Positions 31,160-40,065 of a stretch of DNA of 64,000 bases are shown here, in pieces. This DNA is from Anaerolineae bacterium (GTDB taxonomy: Bacteria > Chloroflexota > Anaerolineae > Promineifilales > Promineifilaceae): assembly GCA_023384415.1 (NCBI GenBank), contig JAHDWJ010000018.1, forward strand, positions 19,584 to 83,583. Direction: 5' to 3'. A program made the translations under genes and the position numbers. The notes beneath the pieces are model-generated. The model saw only the letters and a list, made by a program, of their open reading frames with translations. It did no database searches and was not told where the DNA came from. Each line of letters begins with the position of its first letter. The first letter of the stretch is position 1.

Positions 31160-31990
31160 TTATAGATGTTGCTGCAAAAATGCCTGCATCGCCTGGTTGG
31201 TAGCTGTAGGGTTGTCTTGATTGGCGTTGTGGGCGGCATTGGGAATGACGTGATAGGTCGCGTTTGCTTCCCATTCCGCCCAGCGGGGCATATCGCGGCG
31301 AATGGTGCCGGCCCGATCATTGTCACCATGAATGAGCAGCAGCGGCGCGTTAATGCGGAGCGATGGATCCCCTTTCTCATTAACAGCCAGGGTGACGGCT
31401 TGCCAGATGGCGGCAAAATTGGCCTTGTTAATTTGCCGGGCAGCTTGTAGAGCGTAAGCCTGAACGGCCGGCATCTGAGCGGTGCTGCGGGCAATCGTCC
31501 GCGTAAAATGATTGTAGGGCCAGAGACGGAAAAGGGGTAGGGACGCTTTTAGAGCCCAGATTTCCCAACGGCTGTAGGCTTTGGCGATGGGGGTTGAACC
31601 GATAATTACCATGGCCCGCACCCGCTGCGGGGCTTGCCGGTACAGATGTTGGGCAATGTAGCCACCTAGCGACTGGCCGCAGAGAACGGCCTGGGCTGCG
31701 CCTAACTCGTCGAGAATAGACAGCATATCCCCGACACATTGGGCCAGCGAAAAACCGGCCCCAATCGGCTGCGATTTCCCGTGACCGCGAGCGTCCCAAA
31801 CGAGAAGGCGATAATGAGGCGCAAACGCTTCGACCTGGGCGTTGAACATGCGGTGATCCATGGTCGCGCCGTGCATAAAAACGAGTAACGGCCGCTCTGC
31901 CGGGCCACCCAGCCAGTAATGGAGTGTACAACCAGCCTTGAAATGCGTTTGTTCCCTGAGAACGGCCGGGGAAGTCGTGAAATCGGTCAT
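31160..31990 (-). CDS. Alpha/beta-fold hydrolase
   Basis: A 276-residue hydrolase. ATG 31990 is chosen because AAGGAG lies 7 bases upstream; a longer frame from 32011 overlaps the regulator gene. Oxyanion motif LVFMHGATMD, nucleophile elbow CGQSLGGYIAQ, acid in LLLIHGDND and histidine in IPNAAHNANQD make a complete catalytic triad. It is near proline iminopeptidase/haloperoxidase-like enzymes, and the substrate is unknown. It starts 4 bases after the response-regulator stop, so it is probably in the same operon. Confidence 0.88.
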   Translation of the reverse strand: MTDFTTSPAVLREQTHFKAGCTLHYWLGGPAERPLLVFMHGATMDHRMFNAQVEAFAPHYRLLVWDARGHGKSQPIGAGFSLAQCVGDMLSILDELGAAQAVLCGQSLGGYIAQHLYRQAPQRVRAMVIIGSTPIAKAYSRWEIWALKASLPLFRLWPYNHFTRTIARSTAQMPAVQAYALQAARQINKANFAAIWQAVTLAVNEKGDPSLRINAPLLLIHGDNDRAGTIRRDMPRWAEWEANATYHVIPNAAHNANQDNPTATNQAMQAFLQQHL

Positions 31991-31994
31991 GATT

Positions 31995-32654
31995 TTACTC
32001 CTTGCGGACAATCCCCTCGCTCCAGGCGTACACAGCTGCCTGCGTCCTGTCTGCCAAATGCAGCTTGCTCAAAATGTTGCTCACGTGGCTTTTCACCGTC
32101 CGCTCGCCGATGAACAGCTTGTCGGCAATCTCCTGGTTGGGCAGCCCGTTAGCGATGAGGCGCAGCACTTCCATTTCCCGATCGCTCAATTCGGTGAACG
32201 GGTTGGGTGCTGCCGGTTTATTCCCCTGTAACTCCTGCACAATCCGCGCCGCCACTTTAGGGTGGAGAATGGCCTCGCCTTGTGCCGCTTTGCGGATGGC
32301 ATCGGCCAGTTCCGCCGGCCGCGCTTCCTTTAGGAGATAGGACAACGCCCCGGCACGCATGGCCGGGAAAATATGCTCGTCGCCGTGAAAGGAAGAGAAG
32401 ATGATCACCTGGGTGCGTGGGCTGGCCTGGCGAATCTGGCGGGTCGTTTCCACACCGTCTTGACCAGGCATGATCAAATCTACCAGAGCGACATCCGGGG
32501 CAAACTCCTCGACTAATTGGCGGGCGGCGCGGCCGTCGGCTGTCTCGCCTACGACGGCCATGTCGGAACAGCTCTCCAGGAAAGCGCGTAACCCCTGGCG
32601 CACTACCGCATGGTCGTCAACCAGGATGATTGTGATAGGGGATGAATTGGACAT
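31995..32654 (-). CDS. NarL/LuxR-type response regulator
   Basis: A 219-residue regulator. The receiver domain (8-125) has the acidic pair VDDH (12-15), phosphate acceptor Asp59 in ALVDLIMPGQDG and Lys in SYLLKEA. The GerE/LuxR DNA-binding domain (about 150-210) reads LSDREMEVLRLIANGLPNQE and ERTVKSHVSNILSKL. It is encoded 8 bases after the sensor kinase and before the hydrolase, so the three form one leftward operon. The stimulus and targets are unknown. Confidence 0.93.
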   Translation of the reverse strand: MSNSSPITIILVDDHAVVRQGLRAFLESCSDMAVVGETADGRAARQLVEEFAPDVALVDLIMPGQDGVETTRQIRQASPRTQVIIFSSFHGDEHIFPAMRAGALSYLLKEARPAELADAIRKAAQGEAILHPKVAARIVQELQGNKPAAPNPFTELSDREMEVLRLIANGLPNQEIADKLFIGERTVKSHVSNILSKLHLADRTQAAVYAWSEGIVRKE

Positions 32655-32662
32655 AATGAACC

Positions 32663-33721
32663 TTAAAGGGGGAGATAGGCAGTCACGGTCGTACCTTTTC
32701 CCGGTGCGGCGTCAAAAATTGTTTGGCCGCCTAATTCGGCCAGGCGTTGGCGCATATTTTGCAGGCCAAAACCACTGGTCGGCGCGGCCTGGGGGTCGAA
32801 GCCCCGGCCGTTATCGTGGATGGTCAACTGGAGTTCGTTGGCCTGGCAACGAAAATTGATCCGCACGGAATCGGCCCCGCTGTGGCGGGCGACATTGGTC
32901 AACGCTTCCTGGGCAAAGCGGAAGAGGGCCCCCTCGACTTCGGGGGGCAGCGGCCGCTCGCCGGCGGAGTCTATGGCTGCGGCAATGCCGAATTGGCGCG
33001 ACCAGCTTGCGGCATAATCACGTAGGGCCGCTGCCAACCCTTGCCGCCCCAACGTCGTTGGCTGCAAGGCGAAAATGATCGCCCCTAACTCCCGCTGTGC
33101 CTGATGGGTCAATTCACCGGCCTGGGTCAGACTGGCTTGCGCGGCGGCCGTATTTTGTGGCAGCAGAGCTTCGGCCGCGCCAATTTGCAGGGCGGCGGCG
33201 GCTAAATGCTGCTTGACCGAATCATGTAAATCACGAGCCAGTCGCTGCCGCTCTTCCAGGGCGGCTAACTCTTGCCGCGATTGCAACAGGCCGCGCAGTT
33301 CGGCGGCCATCTCGTTCAACTCATCGCCAAAGTCGCCGATTTCGTCGGCCGACTCGTCTTGAATCATGGTGGTGAAATCCCCTTGCCGCCAAACGGCCGT
33401 CGCCTGACGCAATTGGGCAAAACGGCCGTCCAGCCAGCGGGCACTCAAAAAGCCGAAATAAGCACTGACCAGAGCGGCGGGAAAGACCAGCAGCAAGCTG
33501 CTGGGTAAGATGGCCCACAGCGCCGGAGCCATATCCTGAATCGCCTCTTGCCAGTTCAAATCGGCGTAAACCTGTCCCAGGTAGAGGGCAACGGCGATTA
33601 TGGCCCACCAGGCGGCCACAAAAATGGCGGCTAACGAGACCAGCAGGTAGGTCAGCGTCAACCGCCATTTTAACTGATGGGATAGGGCGATCAGGCTGTT
33701 AAGCCAGGCGAATAGGGTCAT
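32663..33721 (-). CDS. Sensor histidine kinase (NarL-partner, HisKA_3 type)
   Basis: A 352-residue kinase. Two membrane segments (about 24-50 and 69-92) frame a short outside loop; a HAMP-like linker follows (97-150). The H-box is RLARDLHDSVKQHL with His166, and the ATPase has NVARHSGADSV, HDNGRGFDP, GFGLQNMRQRL and GKGTTVTAYLPL. The short outside loop suggests it senses the membrane or an internal signal. Two ACGGCCGT and one GCGGCCGC lie in the gene, the last ACGGCCGT of the island. Confidence 0.93.
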   Translation of the reverse strand: MTLFAWLNSLIALSHQLKWRLTLTYLLVSLAAIFVAAWWAIIAVALYLGQVYADLNWQEAIQDMAPALWAILPSSLLLVFPAALVSAYFGFLSARWLDGRFAQLRQATAVWRQGDFTTMIQDESADEIGDFGDELNEMAAELRGLLQSRQELAALEERQRLARDLHDSVKQHLAAAALQIGAAEALLPQNTAAAQASLTQAGELTHQAQRELGAIIFALQPTTLGRQGLAAALRDYAASWSRQFGIAAAIDSAGERPLPPEVEGALFRFAQEALTNVARHSGADSVRINFRCQANELQLTIHDNGRGFDPQAAPTSGFGLQNMRQRLAELGGQTIFDAAPGKGTTVTAYLPL

Positions 33722-33795
33722 GGTTTTTAGAGTGTTGACCGCCGATGGCCGACCGCAGACGACAATCCTGGCGTCGGCGGTCGGCTATCAGTAAC

Positions 33796-34104
33796 TTACA
33801 TTGCGCCGCTGCTGGCCATGAAGCTAAAGGGCACAAATAACATAAAGATCAGAACAGCCAGGCAGGCACCCAGGATAGCTATGGCTATGCCGATCCAGCC
33901 CAGGATGACTCCGGCGCGGGCCATGCCGTCGCCGCTGTGCAGGTGGGGGTTTTGGGCGATTTCCTGCTGGGCAATTCTACCAGAAATAATACCGCCGATA
34001 GAACCAACCAGGGGTAGGAAGCCAATTAATCCTAAGATGGACAATACCAGGCTGACGATAGCCAACGAATGGGTAGGGGCTTGGGTTGAAAATTCTTGTT
34101 TCAT
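33796..34104 (-). CDS. DUF4190 membrane protein
   Basis: A 102-residue protein with two long hydrophobic segments (about 14-38 and 64-95) around a short loop, HSGDGMARAGVILGWIGIAI, which is the DUF4190 signature (GxxxAxxGxxLGxxG). Such proteins are common in Chloroflexota and their role is unknown. It is upstream of the kinase on the same strand, 74 bases away, separated by a TTGACCGCCGATGG-type repeat. Confidence 0.8.
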   Translation of the reverse strand: MKQEFSTQAPTHSLAIVSLVLSILGLIGFLPLVGSIGGIISGRIAQQEIAQNPHLHSGDGMARAGVILGWIGIAIAILGACLAVLIFMLFVPFSFMASSGAM

Positions 34105-34281
34105 GATCTTGTTCTCCGTTAGTAGATTGACCGCCGACGGACGACGGTCTGTTTATGCGGCGGGGGTCAGAAAGGGGTATTGTGCCGCTCATTTGATGAT
34201 GAACAAGATCATACCTGACAATGAGGTGGCGGGGATCGGCCGGAAGGAGGGTTGGGAACTGATCTTCAGGACAGTTACGGT

Positions 34282-34417
34282 CTGACGGCACCGATTGGCC
34301 CGGCGGTGGTGAGTAATGGCAGAGGGGCGGTGGCGGGGGTTGCGGCCGCGACATCAGGTCCCAACAACATCAGGTTAGTCCCCTGGCGGTAATAGTTGGT
34401 GTATTTGCTGGGTACCC
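34282..34417. repeat. Chimeric fragment joined at GCGGCCGC
   Basis: 34282-34349 matches 25917-25984 (end of the SdrD-like gene) over 68 bases with about 8 differences. 34342-34417 matches 28800-28875 (antitoxin-like gene) over 76 bases with about 9 differences. The two matches share exactly the palindrome GCGGCCGC (34342-34349). Confidence 0.85.
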
Positions 34418-34443
34418 CTTTGGATTCCCAAAGGGGTACCCAG
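34408..34443. repeat. Perfect 16-bp hairpin
   Basis: CTGGGTACCCCTTTGG and its exact reverse complement flank ATTC. The left arm begins at the end of the antitoxin-like fragment, as if that end were copied back on itself. No T-run follows. Confidence 0.8.
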
Positions 34444-34523
34444 GGCCGGTCTCTTGATTTATCTCTGTTCCAGGTGTATCTGGCCTATCAAGCTGCTGGT
34501 TACAAAGAGATTTATGGGGGAGA

Positions 34524-35345
34524 TTAGGCCAGGAACTTGTCTAAAATCTGGTTAAATTGGGTGGGGTGTTCCCAGAACATCATGTGACCGCCCAACACCG
34601 CTGTTTTGGTTTGGGGTAAATGTTTTTGGATAAAGGGTACCGCGGTGTTGGCCCAATGTTCGGCAATAACATACAAGGCGGGGATGGCCTCGTCTACTTG
34701 TCTGGCTTCGGTCAGATAATCGGAGAACATGCCAGAAGCGAAGAGGTTGCTGGCGATGTAATAGGGTGTCTTAAGCGATTGTTCGATGATCCAGAACAAT
34801 TCCTCTGGGGTGAGGTCCCGCTGCACCATTACTTCGGTGGCGTAGTAGGCAACGAACTCCCGTTGGCCCTGGGGTGAGGCGAGATAGGTGTTGTACGCGG
34901 CCGCGATCTCATCCAACGGCCCTTCTACCCAATCTCCCTCAACGGTTGACAGAGGTTTGGGGGATAGATCAATACAGATGATTCCTTTTACATTAGCCAA
35001 CCCTTCTTGCCGGATATATTCCCACAAGGTCAGGCAGCCAAATGACCAGCCTGCCAACACGACATCTTTAAGGTCTAATGCCTTGATCAGTTTAGCCAGG
35101 TCGGCTCCATGGGTGGTGTAGTTGTTGCCGTGCAGGGTGACGGTGGAGCGGCCATGACTGCGGGGATCAAGGGTAATGACCCGGTGGCTTTGGGCAAAGT
35201 GGGCCACCTGATGCTCAAACAGCTCTGTGGTGAAGGTCCACCCTGGTATAAAGATGAGGGGTGAGCCTTCCCCTTGATCTTCGTAATACATTTCTACACC
35301 GGGTTCAATTTCAATATACTGTCCTGGTTGTTTATGAATAGCCAT
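34524..35345 (-). CDS. Alpha/beta-fold hydrolase
   Basis: A 273-residue hydrolase. PLIFIPGWTFTTELF gives the oxyanion loop, VLAGWSFGCLTLWEY the nucleophile Ser, and VLGGHMMFWEHP the His. The tail HPTQFNQILDKFLA is usual for haloalkane-dehalogenase/haloperoxidase-like members. It is unrelated in detail to the hydrolase at 31160. It stands alone on the minus strand. The substrate is unknown. Confidence 0.87.
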   Translation of the reverse strand: MAIHKQPGQYIEIEPGVEMYYEDQGEGSPLIFIPGWTFTTELFEHQVAHFAQSHRVITLDPRSHGRSTVTLHGNNYTTHGADLAKLIKALDLKDVVLAGWSFGCLTLWEYIRQEGLANVKGIICIDLSPKPLSTVEGDWVEGPLDEIAAAYNTYLASPQGQREFVAYYATEVMVQRDLTPEELFWIIEQSLKTPYYIASNLFASGMFSDYLTEARQVDEAIPALYVIAEHWANTAVPFIQKHLPQTKTAVLGGHMMFWEHPTQFNQILDKFLA

Positions 35346-35416
35346 GAGAATCTCCTTGTGATGCTCTGTGGGTTATACCCATAGGTTAAGCCCATAAAAA
35401 GGGAACGGAATATCCG

Positions 35417-35537
35417 CAAAATTTGGTAACTATTCACCGCCAAGACGCAAAGAACACAAAGAACTTGAGTAATTTCTTGGCGTTCTTAGCGTCTTAGCAG
35501 TTCCATATCCAGAGAACCTGAATAGTTACAAAATTTG
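35417..35537. repeat. 120-bp foldback (MITE-like) repeat
   Basis: Ends are CAAAATTTGGTAACTATTCA and its near-perfect inverse TGAATAGTTACAAAATTTG. Inside lie CCGCCAAGACGCAAAGAAC and an imperfect inverse TTCTTGGCGTTCTTAGCGTC. It fills the gap between the hydrolase and the dehydrogenase stop. It has no coding capacity. Confidence 0.8.
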
Positions 35538-35539
35538 TT

Positions 35540-36562
35540 TCAAAGTGCCGGATCCAGCAGCACCTTACCGCCGGTCATCTGACTTTCGTAGTCGCGTACT
35601 GCTTGCTGGGCTTGTGACAGGGGGTAGCGGCCGCGTATCTCCGTTTTCAGCGCGGAAAGCATTAGCTTCTGTGCCCGCCGCCATATCATAAAATTTTGCA
35701 GCAGGTTTTTCTCATTTACCCAGGGGGCCAGCCAGAAACCATCCACCAATTTGTCTTCAAAAATCAGAGATGTGGTGTTGACCTGGACGGGCTGTTGGGA
35801 AAGATTGCCGTAGACCGTTACCCGGCTGTGTATGGGCATGGCCGCGCACAATTGTTGAGGCAGGTCACCGGCAACGGCGTCAAAAGCCAGATGGATATTC
35901 TGTTGGTGACACAAGTCACGCAATTGTTGGTTAAAATCGGGGTGACTGCTGTTGAGAACGTGGGTCACCCCCTGCTGCTTCAGGTCAACAACCTGTTCTG
36001 GGCGGCGCACAATGCCCACTACCTCAACTCCTTCTTGCTGCCCCAACCGGTGTATCATCAGCCCCAACGCACTGGCGGCGGCTGTGTTGATTACCGTTTT
36101 GTGGCCGGCTTTTTTAGCCAGATCAATGAGGGCAACCGCCGTCAGCGGATTGACCACCGACATGGCTCCCTGCTCCATACTCACGGCATCGTCCAACGGT
36201 AGAGCATAATTGACAGTCGTCGTAGTATATTCCGCCCACAAACCATCCCCCGTTTGTTGAGTGACACAGGCCACCCGTTTTCCCGCCAGATAACGCCCCA
36301 TCAGGCCGGTGCGGCTGCCGACCGCCACCACTGTCCCGGAGCCTTCAAAGCCAGGCACTACCGGGGTTGGTTTAGTGAACCCATACCGACCCTGCAAAAA
36401 CATGAGATCAGATGGGTTGATGGGGGAAGCGGCCACTTTCACCAGCAGTTCATTCGGGCCGGGGCGGGGTACGGGCAGATGCACCACGCGCAGGGCGTCG
36501 GCCCCATCGTAGGCATCCAGGACAACGGCGGTCATCTGTTCGGGAATTGCAGTTGGCGTCAT
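35540..36562 (-). CDS. Zinc-free medium-chain dehydrogenase (quinone oxidoreductase type)
   Basis: A 340-residue MDR-family protein. N-terminal GroES-like part has RPGPNELLVKVAASPINPSD and FEGSGTVVAVGS; the Rossmann half has NTAAASALGLMIHRLGQQ then VVGIVRRPEQV. The zinc ligands of alcohol dehydrogenases are missing, as in quinone oxidoreductases and trans-2-enoyl-CoA reductases (MECR/Etr1), which it resembles in style. It probably reduces an enone or enoyl thioester with NADPH. It lies 40 bases after the AI-2E gene stop on the same strand. Confidence 0.85.
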   Translation of the reverse strand: MTPTAIPEQMTAVVLDAYDGADALRVVHLPVPRPGPNELLVKVAASPINPSDLMFLQGRYGFTKPTPVVPGFEGSGTVVAVGSRTGLMGRYLAGKRVACVTQQTGDGLWAEYTTTTVNYALPLDDAVSMEQGAMSVVNPLTAVALIDLAKKAGHKTVINTAAASALGLMIHRLGQQEGVEVVGIVRRPEQVVDLKQQGVTHVLNSSHPDFNQQLRDLCHQQNIHLAFDAVAGDLPQQLCAAMPIHSRVTVYGNLSQQPVQVNTTSLIFEDKLVDGFWLAPWVNEKNLLQNFMIWRRAQKLMLSALKTEIRGRYPLSQAQQAVRDYESQMTGGKVLLDPAL

Positions 36563-36601
36563 CTTATCTCCAATGGTTGTGGGGTGCCGGTAACAGATAG
36601 G

Positions 36602-37780
36602 TTAGCTGTCATTCCTGATCACTAAATCGGCACGATGTAGTAACTTATTCAGCCGGGCGGCAATATTGCTAATTCCCGGCGGTGCGTCTTCTTTGCTTTG
36701 TAAAGCGGTTTCTACGGTGGTTAACCGCTCCCGTAACATTGTTAGTTGATCCGCCGCTCCTGTCAGCGGTGGTGTTTTTTGCGCCGCCAATAGGTTTGTA
36801 AACAAGATTTGCAGGGCGGCCGATAAGGGCGGGGCCATAATCAGCCCCACAATGCCGAAATCCTCAATGAGAACCAGCATGAGCAGCACTGTCAGGATGG
36901 AGCTGTAACGCCGACGATTAAACAAGCGCGGCTCCACGATCAGTTCCAAGACCAACAGGATGGTAATGGTGTAAAGGACGGCCACGATGGCCAGACCCAC
37001 CCCTTCCATCAGCCCAATCACCAGTACTGGAGCCACCGTCAATACAACACCGACCAGCGGCACGAGCCAGGCGATACCCCCTAGCAGAGCCAATAAGGCT
37101 GGATAGGGCAAGCCGATAACGGTATAACCGGCAAATAGCAAAACGATACCCACAAAACTTTGCCCAATTTCACTACGAATATAGGCCCCTACGCCGCTCT
37201 CAATTGCTTGCCAGATAAGCCGGGCTGGCTGGCGTTGGCTTGCGGGCAGCAGTGAAAGCCACAGCCGTTCAAACCGGGCCTGATCTACTGTCCAGTAGGT
37301 ACTCAAGACAAGCGCGGCAATAATGCCGGCCAGAAAACTGGAGACTCCGGCCGCTAACCCTAAAATACGCTGGGCCAGCAGCCCGCCTTGCGGCCCGGTG
37401 ATCGTCTCAAAAAGCTGGCTGGGAGGGGGCAGCCGGGCCGCCAAAGCCTGTTGTGATGTCGAGCCGCGCATCCAGGCCAACCAGGTGTTTTCATAAGCCA
37501 GGGCCAGATTCTCTGCCAGGTCATACAGCTCGCTCATCAGTGACGAGCCAAGCAGGATCGCCAACCCAACCACTAGAGCTAACCCCAACAGGTAGGTAAG
37601 CAATAGGGCCAACCAGAGCGGCAGTCCCCGCTGCATTAGATGCCTCACGGGTGGGCGGGCCGCACTGGCCAGGGCCAGGGAAAGAAAAAACAAACCCACA
37701 ACGGAACGGACCTGCCATAACAAGATGACCATTGTTATTGTAGCCAGCACTAAAATGGTGTAACCAGCTAATCGTTTCAT
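36602..37780 (-). CDS. AI-2E family transporter
   Basis: A 392-residue membrane protein of the AI-2E/TqsA/PerM family: about eight hydrophobic segments, with the paired helices GLFFLSLALASAARPPVRHL near the start, GAYIRSEIGQSFVGIVLLFA in the middle and ALLGGIAWLVPLVGVVLTVA later. A C-terminal tail of about 50 residues is charged. Family members export signalling molecules or exchange Na+/H+; the substrate here is unknown. Its ATG overlaps the stop of the previous AI-2E gene (ATGA), so the two paralogues are translated together and may form a hetero-oligomer. Confidence 0.88.
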   Translation of the reverse strand: MKRLAGYTILVLATITMVILLWQVRSVVGLFFLSLALASAARPPVRHLMQRGLPLWLALLLTYLLGLALVVGLAILLGSSLMSELYDLAENLALAYENTWLAWMRGSTSQQALAARLPPPSQLFETITGPQGGLLAQRILGLAAGVSSFLAGIIAALVLSTYWTVDQARFERLWLSLLPASQRQPARLIWQAIESGVGAYIRSEIGQSFVGIVLLFAGYTVIGLPYPALLALLGGIAWLVPLVGVVLTVAPVLVIGLMEGVGLAIVAVLYTITILLVLELIVEPRLFNRRRYSSILTVLLMLVLIEDFGIVGLIMAPPLSAALQILFTNLLAAQKTPPLTGAADQLTMLRERLTTVETALQSKEDAPPGISNIAARLNKLLHRADLVIRNDS

Positions 37781-39051
37781 CCTTCTTCCCCCTGGGGTGA
37801 TGGTTCGTTGGGGCTTAGGTGCGGCCGGTTCAATAACAGAAGCTCATCCAGTTCAGCGGCAATTGTTTCCAATAAATCTTCAATCTGGTCACTCTCTGCA
37901 CTGGCATCTTCTTCTTTGAAGCGAATCTGCTTCCGGATGTCTTGCATCAGGTCTTGCACCTCATAACGCAAAACGCTTACCTGGTCACGACCTACTGGGA
38001 TTGGTTGTTCGGCAATGAATGAGCGATTAAAAACAATCTGCACGATGGCGGCAATAGGGATGGCTACCAATACCCCAACTAAACCAAAGAGCAGCCCGAA
38101 GGCGGTAATAGCCAACAGGGTTACTAGTGGATGTACGCCTACTGAATGGTTCATAATGCGCGGTAGTAAGACGCTGTTTTCTAACTGCTGCATAATGATG
38201 GTGACAACCACGACCCCCACAGCCAGGATCGGATTAATGGAGTAAGCCACAATCATGGCGGGTAATGCGCCCAACATAGGTCCAAGATAGGGGATAAGCT
38301 CCATGATACCGGCTAAAATAGCCAGGGGTAGAGCGTAAGGTAAACCAAGCAATAAGTAGGCGATTAGGGCCATGCCTCCAATGGAGGCACATAGCAAGGC
38401 CTGCCCGGTGACATAAGCGCCGACTTTGGTTTCCGCTTCCTCAATAAAGCTGCGTGTGGTTTCCCGCCAATCTAAGGGCAGCCAGAGCAGCAGGGAACGA
38501 GTGGTACGTTTGCCGTCTAAGGTCCAGTAAAATGTAAGCGTGAGTACGGCCACGACGGCAAACATCGTTTTCAGGAGCAGGCTGATGGCTTGCCCACCTT
38601 GCCGGACAGCGGTTGTCACATCACTATCTTCTAAGGGCATCAGCCCCGTTAGCGGCAGCTGTTCTGGCAAGGCCAACCCCAGCCGCCAGACAAAAAAACT
38701 GCTGTTGTCTAGCAAACTATTGCGCCCTTCGGCGTATACCTCTGGCAAGGCGGCGGCCAAACGGGTCATTTGGGTGAGGGTTAGCGGGGTAAGTACCGAG
38801 ATAAACCCGACCAATAAAGCCAATAAACTAAGATAAACGGCTACTACGCTGACGGGACGAGGTATACCTATTTGGTGCAGCCAACGGACGGCTGGCTGAA
38901 TGGCTGTGCTAATTACGATGGCCAGGAAAAAGATGATCACGACCTGGTGAAACCGATAGAACAGCCAAAAAGCCAGGAGGATGGCAAGCAGAACGAGCGT
39001 TGCGCTTATGATTTGGCGAGGGGCTATGTAAGGTAATTCAAAACGGGACAT
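37777..39051 (-). CDS. AI-2E family transporter
   Basis: A 424-residue paralogue of the next gene. Motifs: FFLAIVISTAIQPAVRWLH, GAYVTGQALLCASIGGMALI, GIMELIPYLGPMLGALPAMI and AFGLLFGLVGVLVAIPIAAI, the last being the best conserved family stretch. A long acidic tail (about 360-424) lies in the cytoplasm. It is first of the pair and overlaps the second by 4 bases. A CACTCTGG/CCAGAGTG hairpin lies upstream at 39076-39100. No GCGGCCGC occurs between 35,640 and 39,270. Confidence 0.9.
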   Translation of the reverse strand: MSRFELPYIAPRQIISATLVLLAILLAFWLFYRFHQVVIIFFLAIVISTAIQPAVRWLHQIGIPRPVSVVAVYLSLLALLVGFISVLTPLTLTQMTRLAAALPEVYAEGRNSLLDNSSFFVWRLGLALPEQLPLTGLMPLEDSDVTTAVRQGGQAISLLLKTMFAVVAVLTLTFYWTLDGKRTTRSLLLWLPLDWRETTRSFIEEAETKVGAYVTGQALLCASIGGMALIAYLLLGLPYALPLAILAGIMELIPYLGPMLGALPAMIVAYSINPILAVGVVVVTIIMQQLENSVLLPRIMNHSVGVHPLVTLLAITAFGLLFGLVGVLVAIPIAAIVQIVFNRSFIAEQPIPVGRDQVSVLRYEVQDLMQDIRKQIRFKEEDASAESDQIEDLLETIAAELDELLLLNRPHLSPNEPSPQGEEG

Positions 39052-39222
39052 GGGATAAGAGCCTCAAGGGACAGGCACTCTGGCTGTTCTGGCCAGAGTG
39101 ATTGATCACATAAAGTTGCTGGTGCATATCACTATAGAACAGCCAGGTACGGTGAAAGCAATCAGGAGGATGGGTGAGACTCTGACGTATCTCACTGCTC
39201 TCCTTTGATGGCGGCAAAGGGA

Positions 39223-40035
39223 TTAGTTGAGGGTCTCCAGGCGGGCCATTTGTTCTGGAGTGAGGGTGATAGCGGCCGCGTCCCAATTTTGTTGCAAGTG
39301 GATAGGGTTGTGGGACATGGGAACAGTGATGACCCAGGGCTGTTGGACTAACCAGGCCAGGGCGATTTGATACGGGGCAGCCTGGTGCGCGGCCGCGATC
39401 TCCGCCAACACCCCCTCAGCCCGCAGCCGCCCCTCTTCCACCGGAGAATACGCCGTCACCACAATGCCGTTCTCCTGGCAATAGGGAATCACCCCATTTT
39501 GTTTGTAGGTGCGGGTAGTCACACTATATGGTATTTGATTGGTGACAATCGGAGTGTCACTGAGGGCCTGCGCCTGCTTTAACTCAGCCAGATCAAAGTT
39601 ACTCACACCCAGATAACGCACTTTGCCCGCCTGCACTGCCTCATTGAGGGCCCGAAACGTCTCTTCTAGCGGGGTATGGTCGCGCCAATGGATTAAAAAC
39701 AGGTCAATTTGCTCAACACCTAACCGGCGTAGAGACCCTTCGATAGATTGATGGGTGCGCTGGTAGCTGAGATTGGGCGGCCGCACCTTTGTGGTGAGGA
39801 AGATCTGCTGCCGGTCAACCTGCCGGATCGCCTGCCCTACCAGCTCTTCGGTATGGCCGTTGGCATACATCTCGGCGGTGTCTATGTGGGTATAACCGAT
39901 GGTGAGCGCGGCCGCTAATGCCCGCAGTGCCCGTTCATCTTGAGAGCGATCTGGCCGACTGCGCCCACCCATCGCCCAGGTTCCCAACCCCATCACCGGT
40001 AACTCCGTGCCATCATAAAGCGTAATCGCTCGCAT
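39223..40035 (-). CDS. Aldo/keto reductase
   Basis: A 270-residue TIM-barrel oxidoreductase that uses NADPH. The tetrad is visible as Asp in YTHIDTAEMYAN, Tyr in the same motif, Lys in FLTTKVRPP and His in FLIHWRDH. GVSNFDLAELKQ and the NADP-binding tail PMSHNPIHLQQNWDAA match AKR5-like enzymes (2,5-diketo-D-gluconate or methylglyoxal reductases). Four GCGGCCGC sites are within it. The substrate is not predictable. Confidence 0.9.
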   Translation of the reverse strand: MRAITLYDGTELPVMGLGTWAMGGRSRPDRSQDERALRALAAALTIGYTHIDTAEMYANGHTEELVGQAIRQVDRQQIFLTTKVRPPNLSYQRTHQSIEGSLRRLGVEQIDLFLIHWRDHTPLEETFRALNEAVQAGKVRYLGVSNFDLAELKQAQALSDTPIVTNQIPYSVTTRTYKQNGVIPYCQENGIVVTAYSPVEEGRLRAEGVLAEIAAAHQAAPYQIALAWLVQQPWVITVPMSHNPIHLQQNWDAAAITLTPEQMARLETLN

Positions 40036-40065
40036 AAATACCCCTATTAGAAATTACCCAGAACA

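Larger units (their letters stand above)
34105..34523. other. Gene-free 0.42-kb region with recombinant scar
   Basis: No gene is seen. It holds a TTGACCGCCGACGG word at 34128, then at 34282-34417 two fragments of sequences found elsewhere in the window joined at GCGGCCGC, then a perfect hairpin at 34408-34443. Confidence 0.75.
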
